Source of the DNA: Eurosta solidaginis
Taxonomy: Eukaryota > Arthropoda > Insecta > Diptera > Tephritidae
Length of the DNA stretch: 64,000 nucleotides
Assembly (NCBI RefSeq): GCF_040869045.1
Contig: NC_090319.1
Span: 382,369,601 to 382,433,600 of the forward strand
Direction: 5' to 3'
Part shown: piece by piece, positions 10,072-21,751 of the stretch
Layout of the letters: every line of letters begins with the position of its first letter
Position numbering within the stretch: position 1 is the first letter of the stretch
The notes under the pieces: model-generated
Databases searched by the model: none
Told to the model about the DNA's origin: nothing
What the model saw: only the letters and a program-made list of their open reading frames with translations
Made by a program: the position numbers and the translations under genes

Positions 10072-11288
10072 TATACTCAGCTGAGCAGAGCTCACAGAGT
10101 ATATTAACTTTGTTCGCATAACGGAACCCCGTAAAGGCATAAACTAATCGAGATAGATATAGACTTATATATATCAAAATGATCTGGGCGAAAAAAGAAT
10201 TGCATTGAGCCATGTCCGTCCGTCCGTCTGTCCGTAAACCGATAACTTGAGTAAATTTTGAGTTATCTTAATGAAATTTGGTATGTAGCTTCCTGGGCAC
10301 TCATCTGAGATCGCTATTTAAAATGAACGAAATCGGAATGTAACCACGCCCATTTTTCGATACCGAAAATTTCGAAAAACCGAAAAAGTTCGATAATTCA
10401 TTAAAAAAGACAGATAAAGCGATGAAACTAGATAGGTGGGTTGACCTTTTGACGCAGAATAGAAAATTAGTAAAATTTTGGATAAATGGGCGCGGCACCG
10501 CCCACTTTTAAAAGAAGGTAATTTCAAAGTTTAGCAAGCTGTACTTTGGCAGTCGTTGAGGATATCATGATGAAATTTGGTCTTATATGAACTCATTTTA
10601 TCTTGTTACTAAAAATGGACGAAACGGACCATGACCACGCCCACTTTTTCGACATCGAAAATTTCGAAACAAATGCTATAATTCTATACCAAATACGAAA
10701 AAAGGGATGAAAAATGGTGGTTGGATTGGTTTTCTGACGCAAAATATAACTTTAGAAAAAACTTTGTTAAATGGTTGTGACACCTACCATATTAAGTAGA
10801 AGAAAATGAAAAAGTTCTGCAGGGCGAAATAAAAAACCCTTGAAATCTTTGCAGGTATTACATATATAAATAAATTAGCGGTATCCAACAGATGATGTTC
10901 TGGGTCACCCTGGTCCACATTTTGGTCGATATCTGGAAAACGCCTTCACATATACAACTACCACCACTCCCTTTTAAAAATACTCATTAACACCTTTCAT
11001 TTGATACCCATATCGTACAAACAAAGTCTAGAGTCACCCCTGGTCCACCTTTATGGCGATATCTCGAAAAAGCGTCCACCTATAAAACTATGGCACACTC
11101 CCTTGTAAAATACTGTTTAATACCTTCCATTTTATGCATACACATGTCAACATGTCATACAAACACATTCCAGGGTTTCCCTCGGTTCATTTTCCTACAT
11201 GGTTATTTTCCCTTATTTTGTCTCCAAAGCTCTCAGCTGAGTATGTAATGTTCGGTTACACCCGAACTTAGCCTTCCTTACTTGTTTT
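10072..11288 (+). repeat. Family A interspersed repeat, plus orientation
   Basis: It starts tatactcagctgagcagag, passes the gtccgtccgtctgtccg run (about 10216), the caccgcccacttttaaaag block (10495), the ccacgcccactttttcgac block (10634) and the 3' module with taccaaatacgaaaaaaggg. It ends at the hairpin ttcggttacacccgaactta and the terminal gccttccttacttgtt. Compared with the copy at 48401 it lacks an internal segment of about 400 bp. Confidence 0.9.
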
Positions 11289-12142
11289 TAATTAATTTAT
11301 CGCCAATTCCCAAAAGTGCCACTTGTACTACCCGCATCTACCGACGCAGAGGTCGCCTACTTTTCACACGCAACATTGACGCTTTGCTAGATTGCCTTCG
11401 CATCTTTTCCATCTGATTACTCGAACGTCTCATCAAAATCTTGACGATTTCCAACTTGAAAATAAAGTCGTAAATTTTGCCAAACAAGAACACGTTTTAC
11501 TAGGATTTGATGGTGTGAGCTTGTGTTTATAATTTTTGTACTAATTCAGACAATTTATTGTTAAGTTGTCTTGTAGGCTGCTATTGAGCATGATTATGTT
11601 GTTGTTGATGATGTTGATCTTTTCGGCATCTAATTTGACATTTTACAACAATACGTCATCATAAGTTAAAAGGAAGTGAAATTTGTTGATGGGGCTTGAA
11701 TTGTGTAATGAAATTTTATGAATTAGGGACTCGTATGTGGTATGTAAACACTAATAAATAAATATTATACAGAGAAATATTGCAGCAGGTGGTGAGCGTA
11801 TATTTAAAAGGAATAAATGGTGTCATTTAATAAATATATTTGTTAAAAATTCCTGAGTGGTTTTTGAGAATCTCTTACATTCGAATCAAGTACGTGCAAA
11901 CACCGTACCTTTATGTTCTATGGAAGCCAGTTTCGATGACATTCACACAGACGGCTTATTGAATAATAAAGGCAGTTTTCTACATTAAGACGTTTATTGA
12001 GCTCAATCTTCCCTACAAAATTCGAATATGTTATTATTTCATTAGTAGCTAATCGAATGCCTAATGAAGTCAAAAGCACAATGCAACTCTGTTGGCAGCT
12101 TTCCGCTTCCGTTTCCGTTTCTTAGTTTTCAAAGCAAATGTC
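11289..12142. other. Interval without a supported gene
   Basis: AT-rich sequence containing a few atgatgttgttgatg-type triplet runs near 11590-11620. No gene, RNA or recognised repeat. Confidence 0.5.
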
Positions 12143-12341
12143 ATTGTCTGCATGGCGGAACGACACAAGGTGGCCGCATCGAACAGCTGATTATAACCTT
12201 TTTTATTTGATTTGTTACATCAACTACCGGCGCAGTACAATTTTGACATTTGTCCATCGAATTTACAAGTACATGGAATTTTTTTTTTTTGTAGGTATGT
12301 GACCATGCTCCCACCTTGTATCGTTCCGCCATGATTGTCTG
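12143..12341. mobile_element. 183-bp MITE with perfect 8-bp target duplication
   Basis: The element is 12151-12333. Both ends read CATGGCGGAACGA inward, continuing (c/t)acaaggtgg and gcat, so the inverted ends are about 30 bp with few mismatches. The flanks are identical: ATTGTCTG at 12143-12150 and 12334-12341. An 8-bp duplication fits the hAT or P superfamilies; the CATG start is more P-like than hAT-like, but I cannot decide. There is no coding capacity; the 68-codon frame crossing it (12141-12347) is incidental. Confidence 0.9.
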
Positions 12342-12884
12342 TCTCATCCTTCATACTAATCGAGCAGTTGCTTCTGTGTGAAAGCAAAAAATTTACGATT
12401 TCATTAGCAGGTGAAATGAGATCATTAAGTTTCTGTGTGAAAACAGTATAAGAATGCTACACTTCATAAACCTTTTCACTAATATTGGCTAAGAAATTTC
12501 ACTTTCCTTATTCACGATTAATGTGCAACAATTTTATTTAACATTAATTTATGTTTTACTCATATGCCTTGAAGGCTTATAAAATTCAGATGTTTCCTGC
12601 CTTGGTGACGATTGCACAAATGCAATAAAAATTACAGCAAATATGAACAAAATTATTGAGAAAAAATTACGTTTTGCACAAATTTGCACAGAAATGCAGC
12701 GATATATTAAAAAGTCCTATAGAAATTATTTTTGAGTAAAATTTAATTTGTCCGACAGACGGAAATAAGACATACGTACATACATATCTCTTACTTAAAA
12801 ATATTTAATTGCACCTTGTAGGGAACGAACGAGTTACACAATAGTGTCATTAATTAATTGGCCTGATTGCCAATATGTAAACGG
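12342..12884. other. Interval without a supported gene
   Basis: AT-rich spacer with no recognisable coding or repeat content. Confidence 0.5.
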
Positions 12885-13510
12885 GTTTGATGGTGAATGA
12901 GGTCAAAGCGATGTACCCACTGTCATCGAGCAAAGAGTCAGCGCATATGCGCCTTGGCAACCACGCTACTGTTGGCAGTCATAATTTCGAAATAGCAAAA
13001 GATTTCGTTTATCTGGGAACCAGCATGAACATTAACAACAACATCAGCTCTGAAATCCAGCGAAGAATCACTCTTGCCCATATATACTACTTTGCACTAG
13101 GTACGCAATTGAAAAGTAAAGTCCTTTCTCGAAAATCATGCCCTACAAGTCACTTATCGTACCGGTCCTGCTATATGGGGTAGAAGCATGGACCATGACA
13201 ACAGCAGATGAAGCGGCTCTGGTAGTGTTCGAGAGAAAAGTTCTTCGAAAGATTTATAAACCACTACGCGTTGGCGATGGCGTGTACCGAAGAAGATTTA
13301 ATGATGAGCTGTACAAGCTACATGCGAATTAAAGATGACGCTCTGGCTAAGAAAGTTTTTTTATCGCAATCCGTCTATGGAAGCAGAGGAAGAGGGGCGG
13401 CCCTCACTCCGCTAGAAGCACCAGGTGAAAACCGATTTTAAACTCCCTTGGTGTGACCAATTGGCGCCACTTGGCAGAGCGAAGAGGCGACTGGCGCGCA
13501 TTGTTAGTAA
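12885..13510 (+). pseudogene. RTE-type LINE fragment: end of reverse transcriptase to 3' region
   Basis: Two overlapping plus-strand frames (12887-13183 and 13138-13332) join by a frameshift near 13130. They cover the end of the palm/thumb region: F-V-Y-L-G-T-S, then S-E-I-Q-R-R-I, then K-S-L-I-V-P-V-L-L-Y-G-V-E-A-W and V-F-E-R-K-V-L-R-K-I-Y. This series is typical of RTE-like endonuclease/reverse transcriptase proteins of insects. A stop at 13332 and a deletion follow, where other copies carry the R-L-R-W-L-G-H-V motif. The tail resumes at about 13332-13500 in several frames. It is dead and 5'-truncated. Confidence 0.85.
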
Positions 13511-14100
13511 GTATCGATTTCTTACCGGCTTGTTATCGCTGAGTCATGGGTTTATTATTTGTTTCTTGTCGATTTGTTATCGACAGGTTACAGAGGTGCC
13601 AGCGATTTTATATTGAAGATATATCGGTGTTTGTCTCACAGAAAGTCGATGAGTCGTGAATAACAAATCGATAACACGCGAAATTTGTCAAAACTCCGAG
13701 AAGAGAACAGTAACGTTTTGATACCAAATCTTTAACTTTTTGATAACATATCGATAACTCTTAATAAATAATTGGTACTTTAAGATACTAAATCGATAAA
13801 CTATCGATAACATAATATATATTTTATAACAATTGTTTTTTGGGTTTTCTGTAATTTAAAAATTATTTTTTCCTTTATCAATAGGCAGATAAAACAAAAA
13901 AAGTTGTTGATAAATACTAAGTAAATTGTCGATAGTGATTCGCTAACTCATCAGTTAGCATTGTTATGGATGGCAAATTTATAGATCTTCGATAACAAAT
14001 CGATTACTCGTCTACAACTCGTCGATAAGAAATGGATAACACGCCCATAACGCGTCCATAACAAACCGATAACTCAGCAATAACAAATCGTTTTTAATCC
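13510..14100. repeat. Degenerate GATAAC/TATCGAT minisatellite
   Basis: The interval is dominated by irregularly spaced copies of aaatcgataac and close variants: tcgatttgttatcgac, aaatcgataacacgcg, ttttgataacatatcgataa, aaatcgataaactatcg. Spacing is about 15-30 bp with no fixed period. A second array of the same motif lies at 55325-55800. It begins directly after the RTE fragment and passes into the CCGAAA-type array. Confidence 0.7.
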
Positions 14101-14790
14101 GCTTTTCTCATATCAACTTTAGGAAGCAAAACCCGAATAGACCTGGAAATGGTCCACAACTTATCCCGAAATAGTCCCAAATTAACCAAAACTGCCCCCA
14201 AAATGATCTCCTAATTGAGCTCCAAAAGCCCTTCATCGATCTCGAAAACAATACCTAAGTAGTTCGGAGAAAGTCTCGAAATTATCCAAAAAGGATTCCC
14301 AGATAGTTCCGAAATGGCCCCGAAACAGCGCTGAATTATTCCCTAAACCGTTTTTAAACTATTCTGAAATATTCAAGAATTGCAGAAAATCGCCTTGAAA
14401 TATTTACGAATCAAACAGTTCCCAACTAATGAATGCATCCCTAAGGCAATGCCTATTTCAGGTGGGCAAATTGGTCCGTAGAGCAATCATATAGCTACGA
14501 AATGCTCTCGAAGTACTGCTGAAATGTTCCCATACTCGTCCTTAGTTTTTCTGAAATATTCATAAAAAAATTCAGAAATTCATGAGTCCAATTGATCCCG
14601 AATTGCGAATACGCCAAACAATCAGGGGTGGATCCCTAAAGCAAAGACTAAATTGGTACCGAACGCAATTCTGAAATGTTTGCCAAATAGTTCCAAAATT
14701 GTTCCAAAAATGCTCCCGATATGATTCCAAATAGTCTTCTAATAGTCGGGAATTGATCTCCTAGTAACCTGAAATTATCCAGAATTGGGG
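14100..14790. repeat. Decayed relative of the 89-bp CCGAAA array
   Basis: It carries repeated phrases such as atcccgaaatagtccca, ggccccgaaacag, gttccgaaatgg, ttccaaaattgttcc and tgctcccgatatgattcc. These match the units of the large array at 50925-53175 but are much more diverged. A third, similarly decayed stretch is at 44290-44800. Its right flank (cttcgatctatatgaac, about 14833) resembles the flank ctcgatctgtatgagcc (about 53362) beyond the large array, suggesting common descent. Confidence 0.65.
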
Positions 14791-15119
14791 GATGAAAGGG
14801 TGCAGCTGCTCACCTCTCGGTAATTGCTAAGACTTCGATCTATATGAACTGGTAGCCAGGGGGAAGAGTTGGTCGCACTGCAGGGTCCTCGGTTGCAATC
14901 GAATATTCGGCTAATCGATACGTCAAGTAGCAAGTTTTGCATTGATTGAAAATCGGCTAGCTGGTATTCGATTTCAACAAAGCATGTATTCGACTATCTG
15001 CTATTATTCGGGGACAAGGAACAACAAGTCGATTAGTGATAATCGGTTATTTTACTAAAGAACTTTTGCTAGTCGACTAATCGATTATTCGTATAGTCGA
15101 TTATCGAGACCTCTATTAC
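14791..15119. repeat. TCGATTA-motif repeat tract
   Basis: Between about 14895 and 15110, variants of tcgattat/aatcgac recur at short intervals on both strands (aatcgaatattcgg, aagtcgattagtgataatcg, gtcgactaatcgattattcg, agtcgattatcgag). It may be the terminal part of the composite repeat that includes the two arrays upstream. Confidence 0.45.
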
Positions 15120-16184
15120 AATGCCTACTTTTGCAGAATTACGTGCAAAGATGATTGTTTTGAAAAGTATGTTTTATGATTACGAAAAATCCCGTAAATT
15201 CAGCCAACATTTTCGGTACTTAAAAAAGCGCTGGATTCTAGCACAAAATGAATGCACCTCTACGCTCAAGGCGATCGTAATTCAGTCAACACCTCGTAAA
15301 ATTTACGCAAATATAAAATTTAATGAAGTAAAAAATTATAAACGTACATAATAACATACAACTAATTGCAACAGAATGACAACAATCGCAACAACAATTG
15401 TACAAAATAATTGTTTCAAATTGTAAAATGTTGCAGAGCAGAATCCGATGCAATTGACAATTGCCAGTTTGCCATTGTTGCCACATGTTTGCAATTGTTG
15501 AACATATGTGCAGCAAGAAATTTGTATATAGAACGTACTACGTATGAGCTGTTATAAATAGCACTTAAACGGGTATGCAATTATACGTTCGCCATAAACT
15601 TGAGGTAAATATTCGCGCTTGAAATTTGATTGTAATTTGCTGGTAATGACAGCGTTGCAGTGGCAACAATGTGCGCACGATCACGCACACACACAAACAT
15701 ACAAATTCAAATGCATGCAGAGGTTTTAAATGCAACATTTGCCGTATAATATTTTTACGACATTTCAGCTTAAAATTAATGATGACTTCAAATTTGTCAC
15801 ACTGCCACAACAAATAATTGTCGACAAGCAAATCAACGGCAGCGAAATTCTAGTTGTTGGAGTAGACAAATGATGAACCCTCCTCCTACAACATATTGCC
15901 CTATTGAAGTTTTCAAGGAATATCTACTGGGGGCGAGCTCTTTTCAGGCTCATTTATGGATATATATATATATGTATATACATATGTATACACATAGTTA
16001 TTTATTTTCAAATTCAGCATTGAAAATAAATTAAAATTCCAATAAGTTAGATTTCCACAATTTTAGTTATTTGAAGTGTCGAAGAAAGGCGCTATGTAGA
16101 TATGTATTTATACGTGTAATGTGTCACACTAAATCATCGTTGATCATATTCTTTTAAAAAGTGCATATGTATATATATAAATTA
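15120..16184. other. Non-coding interval with ACAATTG cluster
   Basis: From 15359 to 15515 motifs of the type acaattg, caattgt and attgtt occur about eight times, which resembles a cluster of Sox-type sites. Longer frames at 15121-15351 and 15565-15831 have no recognisable domain. A (TA)n run lies at 15959-15974. This could be host regulatory DNA or chance in AT-rich sequence. Confidence 0.35.
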
Positions 16185-18074
16185 GGGCGGGTCGATTAAA
16201 AATCGCTCATTGCTCTGTGAAAATCGTATTCTAGGGATCATAATAAGAAACTTTGCCGAAGGAACCATACCTCTAAAACGAATTCTGGTCTCCCCCAATT
16301 TGGGTCGAACTTTTGGGTAGGGGCAAATTTTGAAAAATTCCACTTTGACCCATTTAGAGTGCTCCAATCGAGTCCAAATGTATGACCGACCCCCACTAAC
16401 TTTGGAGGCCCGACCCACCGATGCCAGTGGCACACCCCCTGGAACCCCCCTGGGGGTTCACCATACCAAGATTTCAAAAAATCGTCGGTTTTGCACTTTA
16501 CATGAAAAAATCAGCGAAATGCCTATGTTTTTTTCTTTTTTGGAGTTTATTTTTCTCTTTAGTAATTTATTTAGTCAGAACATATGTAAATGAAAAAATG
16601 AATTTAACTTAGTAATAGAAAAGAAACTAAAAAAAATTATTAGAAATTAGCGTTTTTACAACCCTTTTAAAACCAAGGCATCACTGTGATGCATCTGCAT
16701 GGTATGTTGGCATTGATGACATAGACGTTGCTCCTTGCTCTTCAGTTTCCATCATAAATGCATCCATTGTTAGTCTTCTCTGATTATGTTGATCGTGCAT
16801 GAACTCTTTGAGGCGTTCGGGAAACCAGCCGCGTGCACATGGAGCTGCCTTCCAATCGCATTTACATGTTCCAATATAAAAAATTGTTTCCAGAGATTTT
16901 ACATTCTCTGTAAATTGTTGGGTGTTGTTTCTTCTCTTGATTTGCTCTTGATACTTGTCAAGCAATTTATTCAATTTATTAAATACACTTTTTTCAGCAT
17001 TATTTCCATACCAAGTTTTTCCCAAATTCCAATCAACTTATCTTGTACTTGAATAGTGTATGATTTATGAGAAAACTTTTTTGTTCTGTTTCAGCACGTT
17101 CGCTTAAGTAAAAATAATATCTCAAGATATCCAGATGGGTTGGTAAATTAAGATCAGTTAATTCAGTAGACACACCAAAAACAGTAACATCATGCTTGGG
17201 TATATGACTCATTGGGTTTTCGATAGTTGTTGATGTAGTTGCTTCATCTTGCGGTGTAGAGGATGGTGGATTCATTGTAAACTTTTTGATTTGGAATGGT
17301 CACTTCACTTCTTATTTTTTTTGAAATATTTTTTTTTCTGAAATTAGCACTTCACACTTTGAGTTCTTCACAACGACTTAATGCATTCACAAAAACTGTT
17401 GCGTTATATATGGTCTACGAGACGAGGTAATAAGAATGAAATGGTAATTTCATTTCTACCTGCAGTGTCTTGTGGTGGCTTAAAAAAAACAACACAAGCA
17501 ATTTTACGATCTGCAATTGTGTCACAGTAATACCTTAATTTTTTAAAACGGTTGAATAAAAAACCCACACAACTATGTTTACGACATGCAAATGCATCAC
17601 TGTGATGCCTTGGTTTTAAAAGGGTTGTAAAAACGCTAATTTCTAATAATTTTTTTTAGTTTCTTTTCTATTACGTTCATTTTTCATTTACCTATGTTCT
17701 GACTAAATAAATTTCTAAAGAGAAAAATAAACTCCAAAAAAGAAAGTGCAAAACCGACGATTTTTTGAAATGTTTGTATGGTGAACCCCCAGGGGCGTTC
17801 CAGGGGGTGTGCCATTGGCATCGGTGGGTCGGGCCTCCAAAGTTAGTGGGGGTCGGTCATACATTTGGACTCGATTGGAGCACTCTAAATGGGTCAAAGT
17901 GGGTGGGATTTTTCAAAATTTGTCCCTACCCAAAAGTTCGCCCCCAATTGGGGGACACCAGAATTCGTTTTAGAGGTAGGATTCCATCGGCAAGGTTTCT
18001 TATTTTGATCCCTAGAATATGATTTTCACATAACAATGGGCGATTTTTTTGCCTCCCCACAAATCGACCCGGCC
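16185..18074. mobile_element. 1.89-kb element with about 500-bp terminal inverted repeats
   Basis: The left arm runs 16185 to about 16695 and the right arm 18074 down to about 17592. Both begin GG(G/C)CGGGTCGATT and share ctctaaaacgaattctgg-like, ccatttagagtgctccaa and accgacccccactaac segments, and both end inward in aaaccaaggcatcactgtga. The flanks carry TA on each side, so a TA duplication is possible. The arms lack coding function; mirrored frames at 16182-16477 and 17765-18022 are just the arms read twice. The superfamily is not assigned. The unique interior of about 900 bp carries the broken minus-strand gene listed separately. Confidence 0.85.
16681..17275 (-). pseudogene. Unknown protein gene inside the inverted-repeat element, frameshifted
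   Basis: The minus strand starts at 17275 with MNPPSSTPQDEATTS, a Ser/Thr-rich leader. It passes a segment with LPTHLDILRYYFYLSERAE and stops at 17033. The neighbouring frame takes over near 17050 (an IWEKLG-like stretch) and runs to 16681 as 16681-17025, with VFNKLNKLLDKYQEQIKRRN, then a C-x-C-x(5)-A-P-C cluster and W-F-P-E-R-L-K-E-F-M. One single-base shift near 17040 would join both into about 200 residues. I do not recognise the family. A helical DNA-binding or gag-like role is possible but unproven. The position between terminal repeats suggests it served the element. The gene ends at the edge of the left arm. Confidence 0.6.
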
Positions 18075-18789
18075 TAATGTAAATATATTTACGTATTTAC
18101 TCGGTATTCGAACGGACCCTCACTGAATTTTACATAGGCAATCAAAACTAATTATGTAAATCTGTATTAAAAAAAAAATCTGAAATTTTGTAGAGTTGGC
18201 CAGATGGATGGTTAGTCCATGAACGCAATAGAGCGTGGCATATTAAGACTAACAATGTACACACATATATACATACATATGCACATCGGCACATATGCCT
18301 CCAGATACATATGATTCTTCCCTAAACAAATCGGTCTCACTTAATAAGTAGCTGCAGCAAATTTCACTTAGCCCCATATATCATTACCGAGCGCTCCAAA
18401 TCTGCTCTTATGGGATACTGAATTTGTGGGTGCGTCCAATGTGTTTTAGGTGCAACCGAGACTTATTTATGACCACAAACATTTGTACTTAGTTATGTAG
18501 TTTACTATGTAACTTGAAACATTTGTTGAGAATTGCGAGGCTCATAAAAACCCTCATAATATTTTTCTTAGTACTCGCTAGCTCGCTAAAAGGTCTTCCT
18601 ATTGCATTCATTCTTGAGCAATAGAACCAGTTTTGATTTGGAATGGAATGACGGGAAGGTTTATAACAAGGGGGCTTCATTTATCGAGGGAACACTTGTC
18701 TTCTTTGTTAGCTGGTGGAAATATGACTAGTCCAATACCACAACGATTGACTACGGAATAAATATTCGGCCACCCGACTATGACAGACT
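18075..18789. other. Interval without a supported gene
   Basis: AT-rich spacer with catacatatgcac-type motifs. The 63-codon minus-strand frame at 18489-18680 is unremarkable. Confidence 0.5.
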
Positions 18790-19330
18790 GAGGATGACAA
18801 TATCCCTAAAAATGTAGCAAAGCCCCGGCTAACCTTGGAATCCCACGTGAGTTTTTTAATCCCGGAGCTGGTTCCGGGCTATATTGGGTTGAGAGAATTT
18901 GCTTAGGAATTTGCACATTCCCAACCCCTGCCAGGCTATCGAAAAACCTTGCGCTCAGATATCTGAGTCGTATTGTCTGCAGTCCTGGTTTAGCTTGAAA
19001 GATTCTGCGAAGTTGGTATGCGCCATCGTCGGAGCATCGATGCAATAGCGCAATTAACTGTGATCACACCCGTAGCTTGAGAAGGAAGCTAGTTCCCTTC
19101 GTCCCCGAACATGGTCACATTGATGTCTGAGACCGCGCTGTCCTGGAACAGTCTGGCTGCTCCCTCTATGGCATAGAACTCCACCTAAAAGGCACTGCAT
19201 TAGTCAGGAAGTGGGTGTGACTGTGATTACAGTCCATCTCCAGTTCCCTTTTCCACATTCGAGCCGCCTGTGTAGATTGTAATGTCCCTACCACTGTGTA
19301 GGCCTTCCTCCCATTTCTACCATAAAAAAT
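18790..19330 (-). pseudogene. I/R1-type LINE fragment, RNase H domain to C-terminal tail
   Basis: On the minus strand, 19290-19100 reads as an RNase H core: IYTGGSNVEKGTGDG, then VEFYAIEGAARLFQDSAVSD, then INVTMFGDE. The first catalytic Asp of the usual TDGS motif is Gly here, while the Glu and second Asp positions remain. Stops interrupt the stretch between. It continues to 19045-18806 with LRRWRIP-type and FFDSLAGVGNVQIP segments, as at 8271-8486 on the plus strand. The family is the same as that of the 8200 and 20570 fragments. Confidence 0.7.
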
Positions 19331-19849
19331 ATGTTATTTTTTATTGTTTTTATTTGTCCCTGGGATTCAACAACTTCCATGATATAGTCCGTGACAAAAG
19401 TTAGGTTAGTTATGATCCCGTTTAATTATCCCCTTGCCATATCATTCAATATCGCCGCGTGTCCGTATTCGATTGACTTCCATGTGGGATTCTTTTAGGT
19501 ATAGACATGCACATACACTTGTAAAGGTATCAAGTGAAAAATTTCATTTGAGCCTGATATTCCCAGACATGCCAGCCTTTGCATCTTTCCAATCCTATGT
19601 TGATTGCTCTTTTTATCCAGCGGCTTCCACCTTTTGTCCTATACGTTAGTATGGAATCATGTCAAGATATATGACTTCATAAAAAAGATTTTCCGTTGTG
19701 CCGTTTAGGCTTGGTAAGCGCAAGGAGGGATTTTTTTATTTCCTGTAAACAGGACAAGTTCCGTTTTTGTGCCGATAAAAAAACACAGACTAAGTCCACT
19801 ATCTTTTTATACCCTCCGATTTCGCCACAAGTTCAAACTATCCAATTAC
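19331..19849. other. Unassigned interval next to LINE fragments
   Basis: It probably holds further decayed LINE sequence, but I could not read a motif. A short frame at 19434-19649 has none. Confidence 0.35.
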
Positions 19850-20927
19850 TGTAGCATTTTAAAAGCGGTTACAGCGATTGAGGATTCTGTGGTTGGGATG
19901 CTATGTTAGAAGAATATCTACCCGATGTGCCAAATGGCTGTTAAAGCCCTAAGCTAACTGGTTTATAATACGGATTAGTCTGAAAATGCGTGATCGCTTG
20001 CGATTGATTCGGTCTATTTTGATACTGCGAACATCTGGGTTCCAGCGATTGCAGTATCCCGGGCACCTATAACGCGGATCTCCTAGCTGTCTTGGATAGA
20101 ACTAAAACTGTCGTAGAAGACTGTGTGCAATTCGGAGCTCCGCTAGCCACCTGTAATGGGATCCTTTAGCGACTTCCACAAACGTTGAGCATATAATACT
20201 TCTTGGACGGTAGCGAAATACTTTTAGCCGGATGTTTCACCATAGCCGAGTCTATCAATGGTGATTAGGAGTAAATGCAATACGTCTTAAGATACAGATT
20301 GTAGAGTTCCCTTCGGTGAAGAGTTGGGAGGAGGAACTCTGGATGTGACCTCCAAGTCGAGGTCGACCCAACGAAAGAGCAGTTAGATTGCTCTAGAATA
20401 GAATGGCTCCAGCGAGCATTACAATGCCTTTGTTGACATACGCGTTGCCTTAAAAACATTATTAATTTGACCAAGCCTTCGTCTATCTTTACTGAGAACA
20501 AAAATGCAGAAAAGTTGGTCAATAAAGGCTCCAAAAAGGGAGCTTTAGAAACCTGTAGTGAGACTATTCACGGACGACATCACAGTTCATTATGATATTG
20601 CATCAAACATGTTTCAGCACTAGCGTATACCCACACATTTCCATTGCTGAAGTTCTAAGCACGAGGAAGAAGGGCAGTCGATTCATTTCCTTTCTTAGAT
20701 GCCCAAGACTACTGGCAAAAAGATAGTATATATGAACACACACTTTTCCGATAGTTTTGCGACTGCTAGGGACGTGAACCTTTCGCCCCTGCTAAAGTTC
20801 ATACGGGAGAGTAAGCGATTTGATAGAGATTTATAAGAAAGTCTTGAATGTGCCTCCACCTGGCATTCACTCAGGAAAGCGAGGGAAATTCTTACGTACG
20901 ATCTCTCAACCTAACCTGACCTAAAAA
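19850..20927 (+). pseudogene. I/R1-type LINE fragment: RNase H remnants and 3' terminus
   Basis: Around 19930 the plus strand gives Q-M-A-V-K-A-L-S, matching the DSQAAVKAL motif of RNase H. Near 20045-20150 it gives a GxxxIPGTYNADLLA segment and TKTVVEDCVQFGAPLATC, the last helix region. A middle part (20260-20560) is unreadable. The tail from 20570 resembles the copy at 8200, including an LKFIRESKRF-like ending (about 20790-20825), and the 3' UTR ends ctcaacctaacctgacctaa at 20927. Stops and frameshifts are frequent. Confidence 0.65.
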
Positions 20928-21751
20928 GGGCAAGTCCAATTAATTGTGGTTCAATTCCGCTTCCAGGCAATTACTGTTTCAAAGTACAAACCATGAACCG
21001 CGATTGCAGAATGTGTGTTCGGTTTCAGTGTCTGCACTTCTTTTGTGTCGAAATCTCTGTTAGCTTCCAGCTGCTTTTTAGCATATGCAAAAAACTTCAA
21101 TTACCGCGTCTGAACTTCCGAGTAGCGCAGCGCCGGTTCCTGTCTTTGATCTTGTCAAAGAGGCGACAATAAATTGCTCAATTATGAAATATTAACTTTC
21201 TCAAAAGTGAATGTTAATTACTCATTTACTTCAATGCACACACACACATACATATATTTAAATTTACTTCTGTAATATTGGCGACCTCCATGACAGATTT
21301 TTTTTTTCGAATGATAAAGTGAACAACTGTCGAAATGTCTGTATGTGGTCTTGCTTACGGTTCGGTTAGTATGGAACTCAACTAATTAGAATACAAGCAA
21401 TGCCGCCAACTTAACAACTTGCAAGAAATTGACGGAGTTGACTTAGCAAGCGCATCATCAACTGACGGCATTGGGCCATATCAACAGGATCTCTAGGGAT
21501 GTCAGCATGGAAATTGCCCTTTAAGCTATTCAATCTGCCGATTGCACGAAGTACAAGAAATATTTCTGTAAAGTTAATAATTTTTCAAAAACTAAAAATA
21601 TATTGAACTTGTGCAAGACTCTATTGGTTGACATTTGGGCGACTGCATGTTCGGGAGTATTCATTATCTTATATTTATGAGGCATACATATGTACATTGG
21701 CTTATTTTTGGATAAACACGACAGCGACTAGTTAAATGAGCTGCACGATCA
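20928..21751. other. Interval without a supported gene
   Basis: AT-rich sequence with a short (CA)n run near 21236-21247. Nothing was recognised. Confidence 0.5.

Noticed and set aside
16182..16477. Two short minus frames and their mirror at 17765-18022
   Set aside because: These are the two inverted arms read in the same phase, not independent genes.
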